The notes below the pieces were generated by a model. It saw only the letters and a program-made list of their open reading frames with translations, was not told where the DNA came from and did no database searches. 64,000 nucleotides of DNA from contig JBAIZL010000001.1 in the NCBI GenBank assembly GCA_036971475.1, forward strand, positions 148,340,044-148,404,043, in the 5' to 3' direction. A program made the position numbers and the translations under genes. Positions 34,473 to 46,200 of the stretch are shown in pieces. Position 1 is the stretch's first letter, and the number at the start of each line of letters is the position of its first letter. Source of the stretch: Prosapia bicincta. Taxonomy: Eukaryota; Arthropoda; Insecta; Hemiptera; Cercopidae.

Positions 34473-35861
34473 TTACGCATCAACCTTATTATTCATCTTT
34501 TTAAACCGTTCCTTAAAGTTATAATACGTGACCTTATCAAAGCAAGTACGATTATATCCCCTATAGTTTATATAATACACTTTCAGTTTATGAAAAATGA
34601 ATTCCCAGGCATCGATGTTAGCAATTCTTACATTAGTCGACTTGTTGTTATTTTCGTTTGCAAAACATAATAATCCCAAATCAAAAAAGTGATTTAGTAA
34701 GAGATTTAGGTTTGGGACTGTCTCTTGCCTATCTACAGACATTATACTTTTCAAGTCTATTAAATCGTTCATGTATAAAGGTCCAATAAAAGAAATCGGC
34801 AGGCTGTTATTTAGGAGAAGATGTACAAGGCTAGAATATATAACTGGGTACTGAAACATTCCTTGAAATTTGTAAAAGTAATCTGTTTGCAACATGAAGC
34901 CTTTAAAGCGGCCACTATTCAAGAAATTAAAAATAGAATCCGGATTATAAATCTCTACGCCCCTTAGTGATTTATAATGACCATACCAAAAGCGAATTTT
35001 CGTAATATCGTTGGTTTTTAATTCAAAACAATCTTTTCTAACAAAAAATTCTACTTCCCATTCTGTAAGTCCATAGAACTTGACTAAATCGTGATCTTGA
35101 AGAAATTTAAATATTTGAAATTCATACGACTTGTGAAATTCAAAGACATGAGACACCCCTGTTATTATAACACCCTTTATTTCTGTATTCGATTCTAACA
35201 GTTCAAATATTTGTCCCCTAATAAGGTTTAAAACAGGTTTAGTTATGTTGGAGTCCTTAGTGAACATTGCTCGTCTAACCATCGAGTCATAATCATCGAT
35301 GAGGACATATATCTTCGTGTTATTAAAATATTTGTACATAAACGTAGCTAAATTCTTCACACTCATTCTCAGTTCATTTTCATTCATATCTTTATATTTC
35401 ATGTAATGAATCCATTTTATACAATGAAGTCTTGTCGAGAATGACAACCCATTATTATTGCATACATAGCGGTGATACAAATAGGTTTTATGCACCTTTT
35501 CCTTAACAATATCAACATATTCCTCATATGTTCTGACTGCATTAGAAACACTCAAATCATAGTAAATAACCGGATATTTTCCGAAATGTTCGTAGAAAAA
35601 CTTTCTTTCACGTTCATAAATTTTGAGGATTTTAAAATCCTGATACGTTTTTGTTTTTCTCTCATTTTCCACACGACCGAATTCATCTACTTTAATCGAT
35701 AGAAATGAGTTTATCATTTTTAGATTAGAGGTTTTTAAAAAATGCCTCGGTGCCGTTATAAAGATTCTGTTATGCTCCAAGATTCTCTTCAACAATAACG
35801 TCTTATCGGCAAAAGCAGGGCTCTTTATTAGATCGGAGATTTCATTCTCGCCTATTAGAAT
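34473..35861 (-). CDS. AAA-ATPase-like domain protein, large 3' exon (paralogue 3)
   Basis: 462 codons plus TAA. From the exon start: FADKT 18-22, APRHFLKTSNL 37-47 with LK at the GK position, GKYPVIYYDLS from 94, cysteines 134 and 147 (13 apart, against 14 in paralogues 1 and 2), YVLIDDYDS 185-193, VIITGVSH from 231, FLQDHDLVKFYG from 253, YNPDSIFNFLNSG from 305, and a C-terminal IANIDAWEFIF. KTSNLKMI and the 13-residue cysteine spacing place it with the 50.5-kb copy. There is no nuclease domain. The acceptor ATTTTTGTACAG|ATTCTA at 35862 is conserved, phase 0. The open frame continues upstream to an ATG at 35936, but that extension (..KSFMKNIYRNVIIKNAYIFVQ) lies in the expected intron and is not conserved except at the splice site. 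Confidence 0.8.
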   Translation of the reverse strand: MLIGENEISDLIKSPAFADKTLLLKRILEHNRIFITAPRHFLKTSNLKMINSFLSIKVDEFGRVENERKTKTYQDFKILKIYERERKFFYEHFGKYPVIYYDLSVSNAVRTYEEYVDIVKEKVHKTYLYHRYVCNNNGLSFSTRLHCIKWIHYMKYKDMNENELRMSVKNLATFMYKYFNNTKIYVLIDDYDSMVRRAMFTKDSNITKPVLNLIRGQIFELLESNTEIKGVIITGVSHVFEFHKSYEFQIFKFLQDHDLVKFYGLTEWEVEFFVRKDCFELKTNDITKIRFWYGHYKSLRGVEIYNPDSIFNFLNSGRFKGFMLQTDYFYKFQGMFQYPVIYSSLVHLLLNNSLPISFIGPLYMNDLIDLKSIMSVDRQETVPNLNLLLNHFFDLGLLCFANENNNKSTNVRIANIDAWEFIFHKLKVYYINYRGYNRTCFDKVTYYNFKERFKKMNNKVDA

Positions 35862-35875
35862 CTGTACAAAAATAT
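35862..35875 (-). other. Predicted 3' splice site of AAA paralogue 3
   Basis: ATATTTTTGTACAG at the same codon position as in the other three paralogues. Confidence 0.65.
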
Positions 35876-36460
35876 ATGCATTTTTTATAATAACATTCCT
35901 ATAAATATTTTTCATAAATGATTTACAATAATTCATTATAACAACCTGTATTTAAAAATTATTTTAATTTCGAACAAAATATATGTAGGACAGAAATATT
36001 TTTAAAAGTTAGTACAATATTTAAATTTACAAATAGTAAGTACAAACAAATTATTATAATAATATAATTTAAAATATTTCTGTTAATAACAAAACTATTT
36101 TAGTTATAATTAAAATATATAACTGAGTTCTCCGCTTAGTGAACAAATACTTATATTTATTATTTACATAAAATAACATAGATTTACATGTCAGATAATG
36201 GTTTCAATATTTATTTCTGTAAGAAAAAATCACAACATTTATTGAAGTATAAAAATATTTTTAATCGTTCAACACTGTATATGTAAAATGATTTATATTA
36301 GATAATCGATATCTCATATCGGTAGAGTTCCATTATTGTAACACTCTTAAAAATAAAGTGTTACATATAAATTCATTTATATATTTAATTTTTAGTTAAT
36401 AATTATATCTTCCCAATATAAAAGAAAATTTTTTTTTTATTGGTTTACATTGTGATGCTA
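35876..36460. other. AT-rich intergenic sequence
   Basis: Long A/T runs, nothing recognised. Confidence 0.4.
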
Positions 36461-36469
36461 GCATAGATA

Positions 36470-36830
36470 GTAGCGCCCCTAGCGGGTAAAAATGTAAAAT
36501 ATCGTACGAGTAAGTAACTTAAGGGTAATTACCACATCACGTCGTGTGACGTAAGCATGGTCTGATATCGCATGATCTGACGGACCAATCAGAATATTCA
36601 AAATGATAAGTAAGGGTGGGAAAATTCCGTTGGCGTGTCCTTGCAACGAGGCCAGTTCTCCAAAAGTCTTTGAACGAGACGGACGTAATGGCACTTTCGG
36701 ACATAACCTAGAAATTTATAAGCTTCCAGTATTCAAAATTTAAGATGTCAAGGCCGGTACAAAATTTTATTAACGCAACAAAAGAAGAAGTCAGAAGCGA
36801 TTATTTATGCATTTCAAATGAGTAAAGGTT
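36470..36830 (+). promoter_or_regulatory. Promoter-like region with short ORF and splice donor, tentative
   Basis: A GC-richer patch contains GTGACGTAAG (CRE-like, about 36547-36556) and GACCAATCAG (CCAAT box, about 36582-36591). An ATG at 36745 opens 26 codons (MSRPVQNFINATKEEVRSDY...) that end at a TGA|GTAAAG donor-like site near 36822. The parts are in the order of a plus-strand promoter and first exon. The peptide is not recognised. An alternative donor CAG|GTACGT lies at about 36955. Confidence 0.25.
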
Positions 36831-37326
36831 AATACCATTTTTGTTTAAGTGCGCTTATTTGCAAGAGTGATGTGTTAAGTGTTTAGTGATTCCAAAAGCC
36901 ATGGGCAATGTTTAACATGTTTTAAAGTGTTTTATAAGTAATGTGCACAATCAGGTACGTTTTAGATAATAATAAAGAAAATGTATTTTAAAGTTAACTA
37001 AGTTGAATTTTTAATTGATAAACGGTTAACACATGAACGGTAGAAATTGTCCCTTGAATATTCATTTCTAAATTAAAATTGAAAAACTTAAGTTACTATC
37101 TTGTCGATATAAATATAATTTTAAAGGTTAATAAGTAATTAAAAAGTATGGAATAATTAGCAGCAATTAAAAGTAAATTACTCGACACATTGCTGTCTTT
37201 TGTTCTTTTGTAATTTGTCACTGATTAATAAATTGTATGACTTTGTAATTTAAAAATTTAAATTCTTATTTCACAAGTAAACTAGAACGTTACAAACTTT
37301 CAATTTTCATTTCAAGTAACCTAGTT

Positions 37327-37418
37327 TTGCCTTCCGAACATATCAGAAGATCGTTTACAGAAAGACATTATTATGCCTGGCTGAAAACGGAAAACTAGGA
37401 GCCCCTGGTAAGTAAGGT
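37327..37418 (+). pseudogene. Short exon-like open segment, tentative
   Basis: An open stretch just before a strong donor-like site (CCCTG|GTAAGT, about 37411) reads ..RKTLLCLAENGKLGAP. LLAENGRL is a conserved piece of the mitochondrial ATP synthase OSCP subunit, so this might be an exon or retrocopy scrap of that gene. The match is only about eight residues, and an AG acceptor (GTTTACAG) precedes it without a good pyrimidine tract. Weak. Confidence 0.15.
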
Positions 37419-37544
37419 TAATTAATTTGTTAATTAGTAATTACCACACATTTGTAATAAAGCCCTGATAAATACTTACCCCAGGAAAAAAGACTCAGCT
37501 GTTACATTATATATTACGTAACGTGTACAACTCTACTAGAGCAA

Positions 37545-37740
37545 ATGACAGATCACAGATACTTTTGCTTTTTTAAACACCCAACCTTTCGAATTTCTTT
37601 CCCAAATTATTTTCCAAGAGCTCAGTTTTAATTAAACAATAATGCAAAGTAACTTCCGATTTATAAAATACATAATATTATATAAGACATAATAAAAATC
37701 AACTAATTATAAAACTCTTAATAAATATCCATTTACAAGT
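37545..37740. mobile_element. One-arm copy of foldback family C
   Basis: Matches the left arm of 17811-18200: ATGACAGATCACAGA, TTTCGAATTTCTTT, AGTTTTAATTAAACAA, ATAAAAATCAAC.AATTATAAAACTC and AATAAATATCC, with the second arm missing. Confidence 0.6.
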
Positions 37741-38170
37741 CAACATCACCCAGTGATACCATCACATATAAAAAAATGATAGTTATTAACAGACATCAAA
37801 TAAAAACATATATTTTGTTGTTTAAAACTAATATTTACATTGTTTATGCTGTAAAAACATAATTTAAATACTTGTTAAACGACTCCCTTACTCTTAGTTT
37901 AAATGCTAGCTCTAATCTAGTGCGTTTTCTAACGACTGAAACGCATTCCAAAAACTCACTTAATTAAATTACACTCAACAGATCCTAACAAGAGATTGGC
38001 TGAAACCTGATTGAAAAACACGTTTTACCAATGTTTATACCTGACTCAATATTCTGTATTTTACAGCTGAAGCTAGTTACAATGCATTCATACCGTGGGC
38101 ATCATATTCACCACAGTTCTAGTCAAGTATTTAAATCATATCAATATATTTGACTGCTTTTCCTAACAAT

Positions 38171-38294
38171 AAAATATTTTTCTCTGTTCACGCGTTTCTG
38201 AATGACTCTATTTTCAAAACTTAAATTGTACTGCTAAATTTCAAACGTTTTGAAAATGGAGTCATTCCAAAACACTTCAACAGAGGAAAATATT
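38171..38294. repeat. Inverted repeat, hairpin of about 52-bp arms
   Basis: AAAATATTTTTCTCTGTT...GAATGACTCTATTTTCAAAAC on the left pairs with GTTTTGAAAATGGAGTCATTC...CAGAGGAAAATATTT on the right (only parts quoted). Spacer about 20 bp. Probably a small foldback element. Confidence 0.65.
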
Positions 38295-38742
38295 TAAATT
38301 TTAGGGAAGGGAGAATAAAGTACTCAACTATATAGAAGTATTCGTAGCAGAAATGAAGATGAATTTATTAGGAGTTTCATATCAATATAAATATTCTTTA
38401 ATGTAGCATGATACATTAAAACTGAGGTATAATCTCGTAAACTCCTAAAAAAATGCTAATAAATTCAATTTTTATATCCCTTAAGAATGTCTTAGATAAA
38501 TATAAGAGAAGAATATCTAATAGAGTAAAAAGATAGCAATAAATAGATTAATGTTCATGCAGATCAATAAAAATTAAATATTTTTCCAACAGAAATCACG
38601 TGATTGTTTTCAGCTTCTAATGGGTAGAAAAGGAATTTGGGATCTAAACCAAAATTAAATTACCTTTCGCAACAACGACTTAAACCTTATCAGCCGAGTT
38701 TAATGGTGGTACATATTGCGAGTATGTGAATTCTCTAGGCAG

Positions 38743-39290
38743 ACTTCTATGAATCACTAGGCAGTCAAGACTAATCAGTAAAATTATTAAACTCCAAGTA
38801 TAACATCCCAACATTCTTCGTTGGCAATTGTTCCCTTCAGGACGTAGTTAGGGTAAAATCTGAGGACATAACAGGCAGTTGTACAGGAAACTTCTATGAA
38901 TCACTAGGCAGTCAGGACTGATCAGTAAAATTATTAAACTCCAAGTATAACATCCCAACATTCTTCGTTGGCTATTGTTCCCTTCAGGACGTAGTTAGGG
39001 TAAAATCTGAGGACATAACAGGCAGTTGTACAGAAAACTTCTATGAATCACTAGGCAGTCAGGACTGATCAGTAAAATTATTAAACTCCAAGTATAACAT
39101 CCCAACATTCTTCGTTGGCTATTGTTCCCTTCAGGACGTAGTTAGGGTAAAATCTGAGGACATAACAGGCAGTTGTACAGGAAACTTCTATGAATCACTA
39201 GGCAGTCAGGACTGATCAGTAAAATTATTAAACTCCAAGTATACAATCCGAACATTTTTCATTGGCAATTGTTCTCTTCAGAATCTGTGT
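38743..39290. repeat. 147-bp tandem repeat, about 3.7 copies
   Basis: ACTTCTATGAATCACTAGGC starts at 38743, 38890, 39037 and 39184, exactly 147 bp apart. The first three units are over 95 percent alike by eye, and the last diverges after about 60 bp and ends near 39290. Non-coding. Confidence 0.95.
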
Positions 39291-39299
39291 GGATTGAAG

Positions 39300-41700
39300 T
39301 ACGTGAGTATTACACTCACAGTCAAATTATTTAATAACAATAAATCTGCAACTCATGCTTATGGTCACTTATCTTATCAGGTGACAACCATCAAAGATAC
39401 TGATTCAAATGATTTATACAGCGTCCCAGAAATGTACAGAAGATGTTTATACAGAGTTCCTAAATTCTTTTATTGAAGTTATTGTGTTACTAACGTGTTT
39501 AATTCTTTTTATTTCTTCTTTTATTTCGAATATTCTGTTATTGGGTGGTAGTAATGCTATGCATTGTGAACTAAAAGTAACTACAGCAAGTATCAGAGGT
39601 GTTATTTTGAATTTTAAATGAAATAATTTACAATCTTTACAAAAGGTAGAAATTAATACTAAATTTGATTTATTTTAAACTTATTTGATGTATACAACGA
39701 ACAACACTAAGCTTATTTTGGGTTAATAATGTGTTATATTTTTAGGAGTTGTGAAATCAGGATGTGAAAGTGTGAAAACAATTATCAATAACAGTATGGC
39801 TTAATGTGGTGTACTAATAATATTCAAGCTGAAAAAGGATTCATTTTTGTTTGAATCTTGTAAGATTCAAAAACTACAAAAATAATTTTTTTTTATTGGG
39901 AAAAACAATAAAAATTGTAAAAGCATTTAAAAGGAATTTTAGGAGACAAAATTAAAAATATTCATTAATAATTTGCCTTTACTTTTTTGTTAAAAAATAC
40001 ACACAAATGCAGCTTCTTAATCCTTTGGCATAATTGAAAATGCAGGCTCTCAAAAAAACTCTACGCATAGTTTCTGCAGGTGCAGACAGAAGTTTGGATC
40101 CAACTGAGATCATTGTATCATTACAGATATAGTGAGCATTGTCTTTGGTACTGGTACAGTTTGCGTTTATTTCAGACAACCTAATATGGTAAATGGATAT
40201 ATTATAACAACGTTTTAGCACGGTATGTTAGGACATAGTGCATATTACGAGTAATAGCATACATTGACCACGATTCCTGCATTAGCGGGTTTACAAAACG
40301 TGTAAATGTTTAACAATCCGTGAGGGATATATGTGATTTTTATTTTTTTAAAATTTAATGTATAGTTTTCTAAAGACAAATAAATAATAATGAGTAATAC
40401 GTTTATAACCTAGATTTTTATAATAAATCATTAAAAAAATAGTACCTAAAAAATAGTAAAAAGTTTATCCTTGACTAAAGATACTGGTACTGACACTGTT
40501 ATTGGTCAGCATAATTTTGGTAGCACTTGCTACTTCATATATAAAAGAATCATTGAGAGAAGTTATTACAAAATAAACCTTGTTAACAATAATGTTACCC
40601 TTACCTTAGTTGAATATGCGTCATGCAATATATATAGGAATAATACAATTTTCATAATGAACAAACGCCTGATATAAGTAATTAATAATAAATTGATTTA
40701 AATTTAAATTCGCTATATCTGTGTGACCCTAAATTAGAATAATAATCAAAGTAATTTGGGTTTTAAAGAAACAGATAAAGCCAATTAGTATGACTCATAT
40801 TTCAAAGACTGATATTTCTTAGAATGACGTTTATCATATTTACTATCAGTGTCCTTGAGCTTAAATTATTTGGAAGTATATTAATTTTGATGTGACGAGA
40901 AGTGATAACGGGCTAGGCCTACCAAATAATAAAAAAACACGTATATTTGGAGTGGTATATTATCAAAATGTTAGGAAATGTTTGTTATACTTCTCTGCCA
41001 TACGAGTATAGCAATTTTATAATATCCAGCGTGATACAACGGATAAACACGAAGTTTAATTGTTGTTCCAAATCTATGTTTTGCTATACTGTTTTATTTT
41101 GTAGTATGATGTACACATTACACATTGCTGCTGAAGTATCAGCGAAGAATCAGTGAATATGTTTTATGATATTTTGTGTTATAACCGGGCACAATAATAC
41201 AGCATATTAATTTCATTGAATGGTTTAAATGAAAAATAAATTATTCAAGAACATAATTATTACATATTCAGCGTTTAAATAAAATAAGGACATATATGTT
41301 GTTATAGTGAGAGAAAAATAAATGTAAGATATTAAGGCAAATGTAATAAGGCGAAAGACAAACCAAATTACAAAATAAGTGCCACGGATCCTTGTACAAG
41401 GTAAGCTTAAATAGAAAGTTGTCAGATTTTAGAAATAGCTTTAGATTCAGGCTGATGTTATTAACAAATATTAGGTAAGATAACAAAGTCATTCTACGTA
41501 TAAGCAGGGATTTCTCCCTCGTTTAATATAAAAACAAATAGAGCTATGTATTTAAAAGTACTCAGTATTATAGTTATTTTAGAAAATTACTTGATTGTGG
41601 ATTTATTCTTCAAGTAATTTTATAAGTCTCTAGTAATAGAGTCTTTAAACCTTCCCAAATTTAAAGTATTTTATTTATTTGATTTGTTATTAGTATTTTA
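39300..41700. other. Intergenic sequence
   Basis: Several ORFs of 60-80 codons (for example 39409-39621 and 40947-41156, plus) have no recognisable domain or splice context. Nothing annotated. Confidence 0.35.
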
Positions 41701-41710
41701 TCATTTATTG

Positions 41711-41880
41711 TGCGCGCGCGCGTGTGTGTGTGTGTGTGTATGTGTGTGTATGTGTGTGTGTTTGTGTGTGTGTGAGTGTGTGTGTGTGTGTGTGTGTGTT
41801 TGTGTGTTTGTGTGTGTGTGTGTGTGTATTTGTGTGTGTGTGTGTGTGTGTTTGTGTGTGTTTGTGTGTGTGTGTAAGTG

Positions 41881-41930
<50 letters not shown>

Positions 41931-41969
41931 TGTGTGTGTGTGGTGTGTGTGTGTGGTGTGTGTAGGTGG

Positions 41970-42008
<39 letters not shown>

Positions 42009-42025
42009 TGTGTGTGTGTAGGTGG

Positions 42026-42056
<31 letters not shown>

Positions 42057-42063
42057 TAGGTGG

Positions 42064-42109
<46 letters not shown>

Positions 42110-42122
42110 AGGTGGGTGAGTG

Positions 42123-42157
<35 letters not shown>

Positions 42158-42355
42158 GGTGTGTGTAGGTGGGTGAGTGTGTGTGTGTGTTTGTGTGTGA
42201 TTGTGTGTGATTGTGTGTGTGTGTATTTGTGTGTGTGGGTTTGTGTGTGTGTGTGTTTGTGTGTGTGTGTGAGAGAGAGAGTGTGTGTGTGTGTGTGTAT
42301 TTGTGTGTGTGTGAGTGTGTGTGTGTGTATGTGTAGGTGGGTGAGTGTAAGTGTA
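41711..42355. repeat. Compound (GT)n array
   Basis: About 640 bp of GT dinucleotide with interspersed GTGTTT, GTAGGTGGGTGAGT (several times) and one GAGAGAGA run. The Cys/Val ORFs here are artefacts. Confidence 0.95.
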
Positions 42356-42369
42356 TTTTATTTCACATA

Positions 42370-45300
42370 AAACATTAAAACAGTTTTTAATCCTAAATGT
42401 AAACGTTCGAAGGAAAAATAAGTTTTAGAAAAATATTTGTTTTTACGTATTACCCCCACATGGCGATTTATTTAATTACAAAATTCATATTATTAAAAAT
42501 AGAAAAGTTTCATGCTAAACATTTTAGTTCACAGCAACTCAAAAGATTTCCATCACTCTACAACATTGACCACTCCTCACTCCTTAAATTTTTATTTTCA
42601 AAAGCATGAAAACCTAACTTCCTTTCAATTACAATGCTTTAGCTTTTTTTTTTTAATATTTGTTGCTTTTTCTAACATATTATTTATCATCACGTATATT
42701 TACTTAAATTCAAAGATTTGTGTCTCTACTCTACTCTTCACATCTAAGCCACTACTGTCTTAATATTTTAAAGTGAGGTGGCGGTACTAATTTTTTTGAA
42801 TTTATTTTTGAAAGGTTATGATTTCGACTCCCCTTAATTTTAAATTTTTTACTTTTAAATTGTTAGACCTGTCTTCTAGAGTGGAAATATGTATTACCAT
42901 TTAAAATGCAGGTCCAGTATTTCCCAAGAACTACTAATACCTTAGAATCTTTATAGTTGTGTTACTCAACAGAATTTCTTTTATAATCGTTTCTAAACGG
43001 GTCACTTCTTTAAGATTTAGAGGTTTCTATGTATGGGGAGGGGGGGTTCAGTGTTTGCGTCGTAAGCTGAAAATAACCAGTAACTACCACCTGAAACAAA
43101 ACTAAATGTCATAAATCGACTTACGTTTCATCCTGACGGTGACTAGCTGAACGACGAAGGATTCAAACAGACCGGATAAAAATATGACCTTTACGCTACT
43201 TTACATGTTTACAGTCCCCTGTGAACTGTAGAGTTGGATCTGCTGGTGGAATGTATGCTCAGACTTACTTTGAAACTAACTCAATAAACACATGCTACTT
43301 AAAAGTTTTAATGAATTCTTTAATAACACTATCCCTATGTAATAAACTTGTGCTACCTTTGTATTATAATTTAAGTTGGTAAGACTACAACTAGTTTTTT
43401 TAATTTGAATCCTGAATTGATTGGAATTTGGAACCAAGGAATTTGGATTGCATGAATTAATTCAAACCTTTAACAATTTCAAATTAAATCTCAATAACTC
43501 AGGAATTTTTATCGATACTTTACACTTTTTTACATTAAATGAACAAAATATAGAAATTGAATTGTAACATAGAGAAATACAAGAATCATGATTTAAATAT
43601 TCATAACTACTTAAGACTTTCTCAGAGGCTTTTTATTTCATCTTTTACTATAACGTTCATAATTTCTTTTAGCCGTTCTTCATAGACCTGTGGATAGTAA
43701 TAATCTTTTAAGGACAGATAATTTTTACAAAAAAAATACTTCTCAAGTATCGTACAACTAAACACTACTCATAATAAAACATTTTTATTATAAATATAAA
43801 GGTTAAAACGTATTTATTTAATTTATTATATGACTAATTAAAAGTTTAAGTTTAGCTTCACTAGCGTTTAATTAGTTAAGTTATTATAAATGTATTGTAA
43901 TATTTTTTAAAAATTGGTCCTAATTAATATTTCGTTTGAATATTTAAACCTTTATTTACTTTTATCTAATATTTCTGAAATGTTGGTTGCTTGAGATTAT
44001 AAATTTCTGACCGAAACTACAAATTCATTTTAAATTACTTTTTCTGATTGTGCATTATTTGTTTGCTCTTTAAACTAATGCATTTATTGGTTAAGTACTT
44101 TATATTAGATATAGTTTGTATTCATATTGTTCATTAATCCATTATTATCATATATAAATTAATGTCTTCTTCTAATAAATTAAGTCTCTAAAAACTGAAA
44201 GTGAAGTAATCGTTTCGACAAGGTTTATTTAAGATCTCTTTGTTATATGTTTTTATTATCAGACCATTAAAGGTTTTTATATATTTAATTTATATGATTG
44301 TATAGTACTTGCCCTTGGCTGATTTAACTCTGAACGTCCGGCTTTCTGGATCCGTTCTTCTATTGATGACCAACGACAGGCTGAGTATTCTGTCACATGC
44401 TACACTTTTCAAATTAAATTTATTTAACGATTTTTCAAGATTAAAAAAAAATATATATTTAATATGCCGAAAAACTGCTACATTATCAAGGGTTATATTA
44501 CCTAAATTAAAATCTATCGTAGTTGTCCTCCAACTGGACTCCAGTTTTCGGCACTAGCCGTGCATGATTTTACTTTTGACCACTTCAACTTGAAATTTGA
44601 AGTCTGAGTGCCCATAGTCCAACTTCCCATTAACGACCTTTTCTCCTCTCCACTATTACTTAATTAATTATTTTTTTTACAATTAGGTTGTAGGTTTGGC
44701 TTATCTCTAACCTTCGCTTGTAACACATTAAATCGTTTGTGGATTTATTTTAAATAAATTCTTAAGTAATTTAGTTTTTGAATCTTGCAGTTATTTGTTA
44801 CATAATTAATAAAGTAACCTGCAAAATCAATAGCATTCCTAAATTGAACTTGAGAATGGTGCATTCAATAAATTTACCAGTTGTTTCGAAACATTATAAA
44901 TCAAATTTGAATCTACAGTTTTTACATAAAAGAATAAAGATAAAAAGGAAATACATTTAGAATCGTTTACACTGTTTAAGATCTAGTTTTTATATTTGTT
45001 TAACATGTTAGGAGTTTACACAAATATTTTCACTATGTTAGTATTTATGGCATTGAAATATGATATCCACAAAGAGATTGCTTCTATATAAAATAAAATA
45101 CATTTCAAATTAATTTACCTAACAGTTGAAAATATGTTATTGCATCAAACGGATTATTCATAACTTCTTGCATTATTAAAATATGAAAACTTGTACTATT
45201 TTGCCGTCCGAGTTAAATTTTGACAAGACATCACCATATATAAAGTTAATAACTTATCTGGAACTATAAATTATGTTGTACAGCGTGGCTCCTGGTTTAG

Positions 45301-45880
45301 GCCTTGCTATTATTCATTTTTGATGCGTGTTGGCTAGGGTGCTCTTCAGATGTCGACTAATCAGTGATGAAAAGTGTTTTAAAAATAATAAAGGAAACTT
45401 TTAGACACTTCCTAACATAATAAAGTTAAATTAAATTAAAACTTCTAAAAATAAAATTTGTTCTTGATACGCCTAATCTTGCGACGTCTTTTCGGCTCAA
45501 GACCAACCGAAGAGAAAAAGGGAAAGTGTTTAGAGTTTACGTCGCTATTCCTGATATTCTGCACAACTCTCCGGCTCAATTTTAATGGCTGTTTTCAACA
45601 GCGTAATTAGCTATTATCTCAACCAGTATTACGGTACACAGTATTATAATTTCCAGTTTTTTTTTATTTTTTGTTTTTAAACTAATATCTTGGTTTGTTT
45701 TCGGATGCTGCTGTAATATGTAACATTTTTGCCTAACATAATGTTACACTCTCAGACCAAATATACCTTATTTCTACATATTTCAACATCGCATAGTTTT
45801 CCCACACTTATAAAAATTATTTTAAAAAAATCCAATGAAATAATATTTTTTGTAAAATTGCAAGACAGTGTTTGTCAGCC
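42370..45880. other. AT-rich intergenic sequence
   Basis: 3.5 kb without a supportable gene. A plus-strand ORF at 44309-44557 and others look like chance. Confidence 0.4.
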
Positions 45881-45883
45881 TCA

Positions 45884-46199
<316 letters not shown>

Positions 46200-46200
<1 letters not shown>

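Noticed and set aside
35472..35702. Plus-strand ORFs inside the AAA exons (also at 15757, 27727, 28160, 51108 and 51636)
   Set aside because: Antisense frames of conserved coding exons with no independent support.
41684..42370. Cys/Val-rich ORFs of up to 101 codons
   Set aside because: Direct translation of the (GT)n array, open in several frames at once.
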